64,000 nucleotides of DNA from Lumbricus rubellus (GCA_945859605.1 OX243820.1:30300599-30364598), one strand, 5' to 3'; shown: positions 50,701 through 61,582, numbered from the stretch's first letter. Made by a program: numbers and translations. The notes: a model not told the origin generated them from the letters alone.

Positions 50701-53700
50701 CTGCTGATGATGCTGCTGATGATGCTGATGCTGCTGCTGATAATGATGATGATTACTATTATGATGATCATGATAACCATATGATGATGCCGATGATGCT
50801 GGTTAATTGTCTTAAATTTAATTATTGAGGGTTCAAATGAAGGCCTTCTTCCTCCAAGAAAACAATAATAGCATTGTTTCTTCTATAGAGGGGCATGGTT
50901 AGGCCTAACGGTGAGGTGCTCGTGGTCGCCATAGATACAAGTATGGGTATAATTTTCAAGTGTTTACCTGTGAAGAAAATGGCAGGAAGAGACCCAATAT
51001 CACTTCATCAGGTTTCAGATATGTTGATTTTCCATTGAAAAACCCATGTTGAATGTTCAGCTCTCTTACTCCGTCTACAGGTAAGAAAATTGAAAAATGA
51101 GTTAAATTCAGAAAAATTTGGACAACCCTGAAAGTTACTACAATGCATATACAACATTTATCTTTCCAAATTCCATTTAATCTAAATCAACATGGCAATT
51201 TTTGGAATGATTTCCATGCTTCATCTTCATGTTATGCATTAATTTCTCCCCTTCCATAATGCAACAATCTTGTACAAAAAACCCACGAAACCTGGAGTTT
51301 TGATAAAGAAAAAACTAGGGTTATTTCACATTGGGGTCCTAATGCAACTCCTACAGCAGCGTTTTAAAACTTATGGGAATAAACAAGCATTCAGCTTACC
51401 AGCCGAAGCAAGTCTGATGCGACTTCCTGTAGTCAAAAGCAGGACATTAACGTCAGCTACTGCTCCTGCAACAGCCAGGCTTCCACCTATTGTCTGCAAT
51501 GAACATTAAACACAAGTGCACAAACTAGGACTGAAATGCACGTGTTGCAAGAAGTGAGGAAAGCATCTAATTTCAAGTACCGGTAATTTGTTATTTCAGC
51601 ACTGCAGCCAGACTACACCATATTGTATGTGATTAAGACGATGGCATTGGATGGCAAAGCAAGCATTATATAGGCTACAAATTATACATTATACAATCAC
51701 CATTTCACCTCAATGGTAGAAATGCGTACATAAAAGTGTATTATTCAATGGTACTGTAATGAATTATGGTCATAATGAGGCTAAGTTCTAAAGCTAAATG
51801 TGATTTATTGCGTAAAATTTCAGTGTTAGACTCACAGCACGATTTCTTATTGCTGGGGACCCAAAGTACTGCAGCACATCCAACAATGAAGTCAGAACTC
51901 TGGACTTTGTCTCTGAAGAATAACAGAAGCATCAACGTCGTCGTCATCGTCGTCGTCGTCATCATAATCATCATCATCATAACCATCATCGTCATCGTCG
52001 TCATCTACATTCTACAACATCAGCAGCAGCAGCAGCTGCAGCAGCTTCAGCATGAATAGAAACTCAAAACTGCTCACTACTATAATAATTATTAAAGTCT
52101 TATTTATGATGTTGACCTGGCATAATAATGGCCTGTCTTCTTTGCTTCACATTACTTTACATTTCTTAAATGAATTACCAACAGGCATGAAACTGAATAA
52201 TACAGGGTGGCCCAAAAAAAGTGATAACACGTCGTAGCAAAGGGTCATTTAATATAATTGAATCAATATAACGTTTTGTAATTTACTGTCGTATGCCAAG
52301 TAGTACATGTAATTACGCTACTCATAAAACATGTTCAGTGTGTCCCCTTGCTTCTCAACAACTTTTTGCAAGCGAGAAACACCAACTGATACCATGATAC
52401 CGCAGCTGAAAAGTTCACGTTCTCGTATGTCTCCTTTCTGGAACTTAATTGTCTTTTCTTTGATTCAACTGAATAAATACGATCATGTTGAGAATTAACT
52501 GGCGTGGCAAAGGTGAATATCTTGGTGTGTGTAAACCAGATGGTTCGTACACTTCTGTCATTAGGAAACCGTTCAAGTAGCTGCTGACTGCATTACAAAA
52601 GTTTCAATTTGCAATTTTCGTTGAGTGTCTGCCCGATCACACGCTTGTTCGTTTTCAGCTGTAAATATTGCCTTACAATACGTTGCACCGACGTCCGTGA
52701 TGTACCCGTGTCTCTTTGAATTTCCCACGGATTTTTGTGACTGTGAGGATCATCTTCTTGACTGCAGATCAGCTCACTCACCCGCTCAATGTTCTGTAGT
52801 GTTCTAGCAGACTTTGGCCGACCACTTTCGCGTTTACATTCTGTTGTACAGTCATTATCAATTTATGTAATAACCCGACTGACCCTATAGGCTTTGTGTG
52901 GAAACTCATTTTTCATTTGCCTTGCACTCCAATGTTTCTCAATTCGCAAATTTTTAATCAGAATACGGTCTTTTGTTGTGATTTTAGTCATTCTGGTTCA
53001 AATATCTTCAAAACACGCAGAAGTTGACGATTGGCAAAAAAAAATTTCGACCGGAAGTTGTCGTAATAATGATGTCATATGACTATACAGTTTGGCAAGT
53101 GAATCAGTGAACTTTTTAAGCTATTATGGATATTGTGCAAACAGATTTGAACTAATTATAGTACATTATACGAGGTGTTATCACTTTTTTTGGGCCACCC
53201 TGTAGATTCCATTCTAAGCTGCTACAGAGAATCAAAACAGCAAAAGCAAACTTTACCAGGAAGTTTTTCCAACAACAAAGTAATTTTGTTTTCCAGAGAA
53301 GTCATTGATGTCGTTGCTCCAATCCACAGTCCATCTTCTCTCTCCTCGAAACTCCGAAGTTCACTGATCTGTGTAGTCGCAATAACAACCAGTGGCTTTT
53401 CTGGCTTCGCGTATTTCAAGTTGAACACTAAAAACCACCAAAACAATTTTCAAATCATATAAGAGTAATGAATCTCAAGTTGTCACAAAGCAGGGCCGTT
53501 ACTGCCTTGAGCATCATGAAATCTCCTCAGAGAACTGATCAGACAAAATAAATAACATAGGGCCTAATCACACAAAACATTCTGAACGACTGTTGGCAAA
53601 TGTGAAGAGAATACATGAGAAACCAACCTGCGTTGGTTCCACCAGCAACAAGTAGTGCACCAGGAAACTGCTTCTTCAGGCTCAGCAGCTCATTCAACGA

Positions 53701-56700
53701 CACAGGTCTGAACCAAGTCACAGAATCCGACACAAACTTCAGACTTTGCTTGTCATAGCAATCCGAAAGCTGACAACATAAACACACATTTTTCAGCGTT
53801 TACCTTAAAACATACAATTTAGGCCTCATACTAGTCAGAATCTTAAAGTAGCCCTAGGCCTGGTATTAATATTAAAAAAATATGAACCTCAAACTGTCAG
53901 CCAATCTGAGATCGTCTTATCTGATGCGTGACAGATGATGCACGTGGTCGTCTAACATTACACAGATCATCTGACATAACTTGACATGCGTGTAATTCGT
54001 ATACAGACCTGCAATTCACTTGGAAATATCAGTTCTTGTTTATGAGGATTGGAGTCGTCGTTGGCATCAGCAGAGGAGGCAACTTCCGAACATGATTTCT
54101 TTTAAAAAAACAATTATTAGTCAATTATTCCATTATGACAATTAATTTTTCATACATTTACTTAAATTTCAAGACACTGTTTCATAATGCTGTTTTCTGA
54201 CATTTTGTTGCAGGGCTGTTTTTAAGGAGTTTTCAGAACTGCACTACTCCTTCTTTTCTGTCCCATCCTCCATGGTAAATTATTTTCAATCGGAGGACAA
54301 TGACCTTTTTTGCTAGTTTTAGCTGTACAGAAGTGCTTCTACAACAGCACAAATCCATTTAGAACTGCACATTTAGTGTACAACTGCACGTTAAAAAGCC
54401 CAGTTTTGTTGAGCATTAGCCAAGGTGGTGGTTCATCGGTAGTGCAACCAACCTACACCCAAATGACAGTCGATTTGCACACAATGCACAGGCCCCCATT
54501 ACAGTTTCGAGGGGCCCGCACAGGCCCGCACAGGCCCGTCTTAAGGTGTGTGCTTAGGGTTCAGCAGCACTTGGACATGATAATGGCTATTTACGTATTA
54601 GGGCCTATGACTATACCTGTTTGTTCTACAAGCACTATTGTTATGTCATTAGCTTTGCTATATGGACTTTGTTAATTGTTAGTCCATTAGGTGCAATATA
54701 AAAACATATAAAACGGATAAAGGCTCACGGGCCCAGGGCCCTATGTTGCCAACCTTTGCTGTACAATGTATGCCTACTCAACAAAATTGTGTCATTTCAT
54801 AATGTTTCGCATAGCACAGGCAGCTACCAAATTTTCTCTAGTCACCAAAACTATATAATTGGGCAAATACATAATTTAACATTTCTCAGAATATTCAAAG
54901 GTAACACGTAGAAAAATAATGTAGATGATCAACCGTATTTTGGTTTCTGCAGCAGCGTTCTCCCATGGCGCACTCTGAGGCCTGTAATAAGAAAATATGA
55001 CAAACGACATAAACACAAAGAGAATAAGAAACCTAATAACTCAAGATATCTTAAATATAAGGACATCATAATCATCTTAATGACAAACGGAAGCGTCATA
55101 ACTAAGTAAATTTCTTAAAGTTTAGTTTCATTTAGTTTCCTGCGCACCTTAGAATTCTAAGTAGGCTAGGTTACAAATCAGAAGATCAGCAGAATTGGAC
55201 ATCAGACAACTAATTGGTAGATCTAACAGGTTTAATTACTGTTGAAATTTATAATTAGCGCTATAATAACGACTATGTTTACTCTAAAGTTGTATAGTCA
55301 GCGTTCTTCTTTATAACGTTTCTGACTTGCTTTTCGTACTGAAGGAACCAATATGGCCAGTTTATGTTTCTGAGTTATTCAATGATTAATCCTATTAAAT
55401 CTCTTATTTGGAAAGTGATCAGCTTCGTTTCTTAACAATTACATCATCCAGAAAACTTCAAATTCTTGTGGAAAGTGTGAGGCGCTGGATTCCAATTTTG
55501 CTAAAAGCAAAAGAGCAGCTCGCTAACCAACTTGAAAGGCAAGCAGAAATAAAATGAATCTGGTTACTTAACGAATAAGTTTAAGCTTAAGCAGTACTGC
55601 ACACAATAAATAATGTAGACCTAATTAATAAATACATATAAAATGTTCGCTTACTTTTGAAAGGCTTCTGAATGAATCCAGAATTGGTCTGTAGCCTGTG
55701 CATCGGCAAAGATTACCTGTTTTTCAATCAACAGAACCAAGCATCTGAGTCTAGAATGCCACCTTGTCATAACTTTGTATTATAGATGTTGCCAGGGTGA
55801 GAATTGCATGGGGAGTTGAGGGTTTCAACCCCCAGTCTTTCTTAGAGCCACATAGTAAAGTCTGTTTTTCACACCCAAATTCCAAGTGGATAATAGCCCA
55901 ACCCCCCAGTTATTTTTCCACAATTCTCACACTGGATGTTGCTCCTTTAGATGAAAATGATGAGTCTGGGCAAGAAAACAAGAAACACGAATGCTTGCCT
56001 CACTTCACTCCTCATATATAGCAGTGATAGGCCTACCATTAAAAGTACAAAAGCTTCATTAGGTTTTAACATTAATATCAAACAAATGACCCATTAACTT
56101 AACAAAAAAGGTTCCTCAAATAATTATAAAGAATGGAAATGTAAGCTTATTTAAAGACTAGTTTACCTTGAAGGGCATGCTCAATCTGGAGTTCAGATGG
56201 TTTACCATTACTTCTGAGGAGTGCATACATTGTCATGACCATACCAGGAGTGCAGAAACCGCACTGAATGCCATGACCAGCCACAATCCGTTCCTGTAAC
56301 CAATCCATGAGGCATGGAAATGAAAACAGAGCCAAGCAATGCTAGATTATTTTAACGGTGGAACTCAGTCAAAAGAAGCTGAAAGAACATGGGTAATATG
56401 AAACATGTCCAAGTAGGCCCCTACATGTATCTGTAATTTCATCTTGGTTTTGGTTAGCCTCTAACTAACACCAACTAACGTTTTTTGACAACGGCTTATT
56501 GACTATTGAGCCTACTGATTTTTACAGTGTCGTAGGCCTGAACACAATAATCCAGTAATAAAACATAAGTCATCATCATTCGATGGTCGGCTCTGCCATC
56601 ATCGTAACCTAATCAGCTCGAGAAGACTTGCAAATACTAGCGGATTGTAAGTAGATACTGCGTACTAAAAACAATACTTGCACATTTGAAATTAACGCAA

Positions 56701-59700
56701 CTACGCAAAGTTCACACAGCAGATTTGTGCCACAACTCGATCCGTAGCTACTTCAAGTCATCACTCATGCTACACTCACTCTGACTGCAAACGTGTGCTA
56801 CCAACTTCCTCTAGATTCCTCTATAGAAAAGTTTGACGAAAGTTCAAGCATTACCTGAAGCTGATGAAGTTTAGTTCTTGTGCTGCCAAGTGCTTCAATG
56901 GTTGTGATGGCTTGACCATGCAACAAACAGATTGGTAAGATACACGCATTTACAGCATAGTGTCTGAAGCACCAGATTGTCAGGAACAAAAACAACATTT
57001 CTGCATGCAGTGACAATGTGAGACTTAAACGCAGAAGACACAACCGCATAGGCCTATCCCACTTTGTGTAGACTTGGGTGAAATCGCATCGACAAACCAT
57101 GAAGTTCCGTCTAGGCCTACATAGAATGTTTCATTATTGTAGTTCACAGTTTGGTTTAGTGTAATGTAACTTGAAACCAGTTCCCTCTAGGACAATCAGG
57201 TTTGTTGAATTAAACAAATAATGATTTAATAGACTGATTGACTAATTGTAGGCCTAAGTATGTAGCATTGCGGCAATGTAGCCTACATATTGCAGCGCAT
57301 TTGAAATTTCTCGCAAGCGATCACCTTTGGTCGTGGGCATTACATTGCGCATTACACCTGAAATGTGTTTATCTTTGCCTAGTGCCACTAATGATGTCGT
57401 AAAATCGAACTGGAAAACTATAAGCACAGGGCATCATGCTCATGCACCAGCTTACTCACACTGTCACACATCAACTAATTTGCGAAGGAAATATTTTATT
57501 AGTTATAGGCTAACAGTGTGGGAAAAGTTCCATTAATTTCAGTCTATAATGCCAGTTTCTTTTGACATGCTGATATTAACAGAAGGATACACAATCGTTG
57601 AAGTGGAACGATCGAAACCGGAGACCATGACGGTGCAGCTGCCACATCCTCCTTCTCCGCAGGCCACCTTGGTACCAGTCAGCTTCACTGGTTCACTCAG
57701 AGTCAAGGTAGCCTATAGATCGACTTCTGCTTTTGTCATTATTATCATTGTTTATTTTATTAGCCTATTTATCTTTATTACTATTTTATTATATTATTAT
57801 TATTTATTACCTTTATTTATTTTATTAGTTTATTAATTTTATTATCATTCCTCATTGATAATATCTGCAATCAATTCAATAATTAGGTAAGCTTACTTCT
57901 TGATAAAAGTCATCACTGGTTATCATCATCAAAAACAAATAGATTGTCATAGGCCTATAATCATTGTCGTGTCCATCATCATTTTAGTTTACGTTTCTGC
58001 ATAAAAAATCTGTTGTTATCGTCAAAAATTAAATTACCATATTATTGTAACGGATATCTCGCCGGCGGGTGGGAAGAGCGGATGCCTAACTCTCCCACCA
58101 GGTGGTAAGGCTTGCGTGTCGCACAAAGATGGCGCAAGTCCGGCCTCCGTCGTCTATCGAAGGGCTTAGCAGTGTTTCCCCAGCCGCGACGTCCGTACGA
58201 ATCAACACGAAGACAGCAGGTATTTTCAGACGATATATTGTAACACACGACTCCACACGTCAGAAGCAGGCATGCACGTGATACACCGCGAACTATCGAA
58301 CCCCAGTAGCGGACGGTCATGTACCTCTCGGCAACTCCCACAGCAATGGCTGACTACGGGGGCGCCCCACTGCGTCGAACACGGACACTACACGGCAGCG
58401 GCAGCGACGTACTGCGGCGGCGGCGAAGGCAAGCACCGACGATCGACTCTCAGCGACGACGACTGTTGATGACCGACAGAGCTGGACTGAACTCGACGAC
58501 TTCCTGCGACGACTGCGGACGAACTGAGCTCCTGCGTGCAGGCAGCACCTCTATTTATACAAGACCGAGGGGACAGGGGTCCGGACAGGGGGCTATGACG
58601 TCAGAGGTCCGGACCGGGGGCTGGAAGCGAGGGAGGAGGGGAGGGGACTGTCATGTCCGGGATCACTAGGTGCAAGGGAAGGGGAAGGGATCGCTACGTC
58701 AGAGGACCGGACAGGGGTCTATGACGTCAGAGGTCCGGTCCGAGGTCCGGGGTCTTCCCGCCCTAAGATCCGCGCATGCGCACTAAGGGGGGACCGACGT
58801 CAGAGGTCCGTCCGAGGACTTCCCGCGCAACGATCCGCGCATGCGCACTAAGGGGGAACCGACGTCAGAGGTCCGGTCCGAGGACTTCCCGCGCAAAGAT
58901 CCGCGCATGCGCACTAAGGGGGGGCCGACGTCAGAGGTCCGGACAGGGGACTTCCCGCGCAAAGATCCGCGCAAACACACGTGCCAACGACGGCGCGAAT
59001 CGACCGCCAACGAAGCCAATTAACCGATAGCAAGATCGCGGCGGCGAAGGAGGGGGAAGGGGGGAAACTACCGCGGATGCACAGGCGAATTTCGCTACAT
59101 TATTTGATACCATCAACCATAAAATAGGTCTATTCGTTTTTCACTTAAATCCTGTAGCCTACTCTTAAAAGCAAACTTCTAAGCAATTAGCCTACATTTA
59201 TAAAAAGTTGTTAGTTTCGGGTGTGCAATGTAGGTCTATGCTCAAAGGATACAGTTGTAACGCAAATAATCTGCAAGTAAAGTGTTCGAGGATGGGTTGG
59301 CTGCGGTCACCTAACAAGGTAGAAACAATGCGTAGATTATTCATTTTCTCATCTACTAGCTATAATGGAACTTAATTGATGCGCACAATGGATTCCAAGC
59401 GCATAACGGACAAGCGCATCATTGGTTTACCTGCATAAAAGTATTTCGCTGGTAAACAGCAAACGACTCCGGCTGTACGTACAGTGGTGCGTTACCTATT
59501 TACCTGCAATGGTGCGGTCCAGGCCCGGCCTTAGGGCAAGGCGAGCGAGGCAACCGCCTTGGGCCCCGCGCTTCCAGGGGCCCCGCGCTGCTGGCTGTAA
59601 TTTTTTATCTTCTAGAGCATAGGCCTACTTACGCAGTAACCTACTTACTTACTTACGTAGTAGGGGAAAGGCTTGTAATATGGACCATTGTGTAATATGG

Positions 59701-61243
59701 CCATTGGTCCTCGACTGTTTCTCCCACCTATCATGTCTGCGGAGAACGCATGCATACAGTAGGAACCATCCGAAAAATAATTTCAATTTTCTGTTTTGAA
59801 GGTGTGCTAATTTGCTCACATCTTCTACACGAAATGTTTCTTTTGATAAATATACAGATTGCTTATATAAAATTGGTCAAACTTCAGCAGCTGTTGCAGG
59901 GGCGCAACCAGAAAATTTTCCTGGGGGGTGCTCAGATGGTGCGAAGTAGCGAGTGCCAAAGGAACTTGCTTGATTGTGTAATCTTAAAGACCGAATGACC
60001 CTACCCCCCCCCCCCCCCCACGCACCACAAAAACTCATCGGATTTGGAAAAATTACGTGGGTCACCTTTTTAGTCTGGGGGTGCTCAAGCACCCCCCAGC
60101 ACCCCCCTAGTTGCGCCACTGAGCTGTTGTGTAGTTTAGAATTTCATTTGTGTTAATCCTTGCAATTGATTCAGAAAGTAGACGATTTCTAAATTAGGCC
60201 TATCGTAATCGTAATATCCAAATTTCTTGCAGTATAATGTAGACTAACATAACAAATAAAGTCCAACTGATCCGGCCCCTGTAAGTCAATAGATCATCCT
60301 AGCTGTGCTTTGAAAGAGAACCATATAGTTTCCCCCATCACTAGTCTTGACTAAGGGGCCGTCCATAAAGTACGTCACGCTCCAGGGGGAAGGGGTGTAA
60401 GAAAGTGTGGCAGTTTGTGACAGAGGGAGGGGGTCAGGCCATGTGTGACGTCACACATTTATTTTTGTAATGATGTGTATTATACAATTGTCTAGTCTAA
60501 TTTTTGCAATTTTTGTTTTCAAATTCAATCTACATTGAGTTACTGCTTCAATGAATAACTGTGACAACTGTTGACAATTAACTACTCTACTATTAAAGTC
60601 ATTTTAATAATGTGATAGTTCTTTTAAGTGTAAACTTTACAGTTTAATAGTGAAGTGTGCTTTAGAATAAATTTGAATAAGGTGTTAATTTTAAAAAAAT
60701 CGAAAGTGTGACGTGCTTTGGGGGGGGGGGGGGTCCGAGAAAGTGTGACGTACTTTAAGGGGGGTCCGAGAAAGTGTGACAGTTTGTGACAGGGGGAGAT
60801 GGGGGGTTTAAAATGGTCAAAAATAGCGTGACGTACTTTATGGACGGCCCCTAAGCTTACAGCCTATGCACTGCAGTCATACAGTCTGGTAGGCATTAAC
60901 CCCAATACTGCTTTTAATAATTGTATCCACCCACAAACTAAACTCAATTAAAGGACATCACTTCGAAATACTGTGCATCCTTTATATATGGTAGGGCTAC
61001 AGGCCTATAACTAAAGTTGTTGGCATCATGATTAGGCTAATGGTTAGCTTATAGGGTGAGGCTTAAAATAATGTCAGATGGTTTGGAGCAAAGTCCAGTG
61101 ATGATAATAATTATTTACAATATCATTTTATGCTTAGATGTTATTGTGCATCTTAGGATAAACCGAAAGTCTTAGGACGTCCCTGTCCTTAAAATTTGAC
61201 ACCTTACCTTTTTTCCGTTGACAAAGAAGATAAGATCAGACAT
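31956..61243 (-). CDS. XDH: Xanthine dehydrogenase-family molybdo-flavoenzyme
   Basis: Cytosolic hydroxylase family using Moco, two [2Fe-2S] clusters and FAD. Exons: 61208-61243, 59253-59310, 57591-57687, 56855-56963, 56167-56293, 55655-55716, 54934-54981, 54009-54098, 53628-53769, 53257-53427, 51836-51912, 51400-51493, 50968-51074, 49804-49988, 48882-49044, 48101-48308, 47406-47584, 46966-47085, 45210-45440, 44753-44816, 44081-44150, 43445-43532, 41856-41942, 40866-41057, 40015-40157, 38441-38519, 37793-37888, 37140-37268, 36524-36598, 35962-36014, 34259-34376, 33526-33612, 32653-32820, 31956-32141. All phases agree; 1312 aa (human XDH 1333). Fe-S ligands: CGEGGCGSC (41-49) with C71, and CGFC with CRC (111-148). 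FAD region: LLVAGGTNA. Moco domain: [15 protein letters not shown] (E797), GEPP (E1255). The pocket differs from XDH: the Arg880 position (bovine numbering) is Q875, the Phe914 position is A909, and the Phe1009 segment is HSPGLPPAW. The aldehyde-oxidase Val at the Glu802 position is absent. Substrate is therefore uncertain, and the protein could be a lineage-specific paralogue. Confidence 0.92.
33061..33284 (+). mobile_element. tRNA-derived SINE with (ATAC)n tail
   Basis: The head has an A-box-like GTGGTGTAGGG and a perfect B box GGTTCGAATCC. The body ends with GGGAGCGCCTCTGAGGAGAA, then CTTGAAAGGGCTCTATAACA, and runs into an (ATAC)n array. It lies in an intron of the XDH-family gene, antisense to it. 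Relatives are at 23840, 47820, 61388 and 61876 (reverse). Confidence 0.85.
33285..33431. repeat. (ATAC)n microsatellite, SINE tail
   Basis: About 35 ATAC units that continue directly from the SINE 3' end, so the array probably grew from the SINE tail. Confidence 0.97.
34642..34741. repeat. (AAT)n microsatellite
   Basis: About 33 uninterrupted AAT units in an intron of the XDH-family gene. Asn or Tyr homopolymer frames are artefacts. Confidence 0.98.
34944..35923. mobile_element. Tc1/mariner-like element, decayed (copy A)
   Basis: A 980-bp element with TIRs of about 150 bp starting CACCGTGAGTC, flanked by TA at 34942-34943 and 35924-35925. Parts of the subterminal sequence recur in the interior (about 35170-35245 and 35500-35700). 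A minus-strand fragment near 35290-35440 reads [20 protein letters not shown], typical of the C-terminus of Tc1/mariner transposases. No intact transposase frame. Located between exons 30 and 31 of the XDH-family gene. Confidence 0.85.
38665..38940. repeat. (ATAC)n microsatellite split by a mariner
   Basis: A long ATAC array with a few ACAC interruptions. It resumes at 39940-40014 on the far side of the mariner at 38942-39939, so the transposon jumped into the array. Confidence 0.97.
38942..39939 (+). mobile_element. Mariner-family element, decayed (copy B)
   Basis: A 998-bp element with long TIRs starting CAGGGTGCGGCC, flanked by TA at 38940-38941 and 39940-39941. Transposase pieces on the plus strand: [19 protein letters not shown] followed by RVWAKKK (from 39222), which includes the second Asp of the catalytic triad, and [19 protein letters not shown] (near 39580-39645), which includes the third. 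Frameshifts and stops separate them, so the copy is dead. Confidence 0.9.
39940..40014. repeat. (ATAC/ACAG)n microsatellite abutting a splice donor
   Basis: The continuation of the split ATAC array. Its right edge supplies the donor GTATGT of exon 25 of the XDH-family gene (exon ends at 40015). Confidence 0.9.
40790..40858. repeat. (TA)n tract
   Basis: TA-rich simple repeat seven bases from the low end of exon 24 of the XDH-family gene, in the following intron. Confidence 0.85.
41345..41560 (+). mobile_element. tRNA-derived SINE with variant body
   Basis: Head with GTGGTGTAGCGGTAAG (A-box region) and AGTTCGAATCT (B box), then TACCTCAAGCCACTACGCAG as in the other SINEs. The 3' body differs (GGCAACGAGAAACCACCTCA). 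In an intron of the XDH-family gene. Confidence 0.75.
42698..43141. mobile_element. hAT MITE with classic TIR
   Basis: A 444-bp element with the classic hAT end CAGAGGTTCTCAACC, its exact inverted copy at the right end, and an 8-bp duplication ATGTAAGC (42690-42697, 43142-43149). The left subterminal region carries several GTGTGTCGCGA repeats, with two more near the right end, possibly transposase-binding motifs. In an intron of the XDH-family gene. Confidence 0.93.
45646..46742. mobile_element. Non-autonomous DNA element carrying a satellite array
   Basis: A 1097-bp element with ends CAGTGTTTAATCTAG and CTAGATTAAACACTG and a 9-bp duplication TGTGACGTT (45637-45645, 46743-46751). G- and C-homopolymer runs lie inside both ends. 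The interior is a dimeric satellite (46109-46590). The CAGTG end resembles hAT, but the duplication is one base longer than expected. Another CAGTGTTTAATCTAGAG end stands alone at 61853. It lies between exons 18 and 19 of the XDH-family gene. Confidence 0.8.
46109..46590. repeat. Dimeric satellite, 85-bp monomers in 170-bp dimers
   Basis: Six monomers alternate between two types, starting near 46109, 46195, 46280, 46365, 46450 and 46535. Type A has GTTAAGATGACACCTTAAAA and CTGGTGAGGCTCTCAAAAAG; type B has GTTAAGAAGACACCATAAAA and CATGAGGCTCTGAACAAGTA. Same-type monomers are far more alike than neighbours, so the array grew as dimers. Confidence 0.9.
47820..48040 (+). mobile_element. tRNA-derived SINE
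   Basis: Contains GGTTGCGGGTTCAAATCCAC (B box with one change), TTCAGTGTCTGCTCTGCAGT and the 3' end CTTGAAGGGGCGCTATAACA. In an intron of the XDH-family gene, near exon 16. Confidence 0.8.
49365..49490 (-). mobile_element. tRNA-derived SINE, second family
   Basis: Reverse complement has AGTTCGATTCCTGAAGC and matches the copy at 29150-29280. In an intron of the XDH-family gene. Confidence 0.6.
50668..50800. repeat. CTG/ATG trinucleotide-rich tract
   Basis: Interspersed GCTGCTGAT and GATGATG units in an intron of the XDH-family gene. A similar GTC/ATC and CAG tract lies at 51935-52050. Neither belongs to an exon. Confidence 0.85.
52203..53202 (-). mobile_element. Mariner-family element, decayed (copy C)
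   Basis: A 1000-bp element with inverted ends starting CAGGGTGGCCCAAAAAAAGT, flanked by TA at 52201-52202 and 53203-53204. The minus strand at 52593-52781 encodes a helix-turn-helix segment ([20 protein letters not shown], then RIVRQYLQ), typical of mariner N-termini. No full-length frame remains. It lies between exons 10 and 11 of the XDH-family gene. Confidence 0.9.
54211..54403. mobile_element. hAT-type MITE
   Basis: A 193-bp element with imperfect ends CAGGGCTGTTTTTAA and TTAAAAAGCCCAG and an 8-bp duplication TTTTGTTG (54203-54210, 54404-54411). Shares internal motifs with the MITE at 24577-24832. In an intron of the XDH-family gene. Confidence 0.8.
55793..55934. mobile_element. hAT-type MITE
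   Basis: A 142-bp element with ends CAGGGTGAGAATTG and CAATTCTCACACTG and an exact 8-bp duplication GATGTTGC (55785-55792, 55935-55942). A relative with the same AGGGTGAGAATTGC start lies near 44530. In an intron of the XDH-family gene. Confidence 0.88.
58046..59099. mobile_element. Candidate solo LTR
   Basis: A 1054-bp GC-rich island that starts TG (TGTAACGGATATC), ends CA (TTTCGCTACA) and is flanked by TTAT at 58042-58045 and 59100-59103. A possible TATA motif (CTATTTATAC) lies near 58550, followed by a minisatellite. No coding region or second LTR is visible, so it would be a recombination product of an LTR retrotransposon. It lies between exons 2 and 3 of the XDH-family gene. The family is not recognised. 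Confidence 0.6.
58565..58985. repeat. GC-rich minisatellite inside the candidate LTR
   Basis: Four near-identical ~65-70-bp units from about 58750 carry GATCCGCGCATGCGCACTAA, GACGTCAGAGGTCCG and GACTTCCCGCGCAA (the last unit is partial), preceded by looser GGTCCGGACAGGGG units. Each unit contains TGACGTCA-like and GCGCATGCGC palindromes. Confidence 0.85.
59897..60121. mobile_element. hAT-type MITE
   Basis: A 225-bp element with ends CAGGGGCGCAACCAG and CTAGTTGCGCCACTG, further inverted GGGGGGTGCTCA/GAGCACCCCCC sequence inside, and an exact 8-bp duplication AGCTGTTG (59889-59896, 60122-60129). In intron 1 of the XDH-family gene. Confidence 0.9.
60355..60851. mobile_element. Harbinger-like MITE
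   Basis: A 497-bp element with inverted ends GGGGCCGTCCATAAAGTACG (matched by CGTACTTTATGGACGGCCCC) and a 3-bp TAA duplication (60352-60354, 60852-60854). The GG...CC ends and TAA/TTA duplication fit PIF/Harbinger. Subterminal GTGTGACGTACTTT-like repeats recur near 60700-60840. In intron 1 of the XDH-family gene. Confidence 0.8.
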
Positions 61244-61387
61244 CTTGTCTCGATTTTTCAAAAAGAACACCTACAATTTCAGATAGGAAATGTAATTCAC
61301 CAGAAGAAACACTTGCTCCAGTATAACGGCTTACAGGCTAACGAGGACACTTGCAATGATATTACATACGCCCATCCTATCTTTTCA

Positions 61388-61530
61388 AGTCGCCGCGTAG
61401 GGACCTTGGGAAAGTCCTTCACTCTTATTATGCTCAGCGCTTCGTCGCGAAGCTCCGATTCAGTGTCCGCTCTGTCGTCGGGAGCGACTCTGAGTGGGGA
61501 GCTTGAATGGGCGCTATAACAAGTGCACAT
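61388..61530 (+). mobile_element. 5'-truncated tRNA-derived SINE
   Basis: Starts in the body (AAGTCGCCGCG), contains CTCCGATTCAGTGTCCGCTC and ends CTTGAATGGGCGCTATAACA before the simple repeat. It lies just upstream of the XDH-family first coding exon (ATG at 61241-61243), in its presumed promoter. Confidence 0.8.
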
Positions 61531-61582
61531 ACATAGATACATAGATACATATATACATACATACATACATACATACATACAT

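Noticed and set aside
60000..60120. Poly-Pro and Gly-rich short frames around C/G runs
   Set aside because: They fall inside the hAT-type MITE at 59897-60121, with no splice sites or protein similarity.
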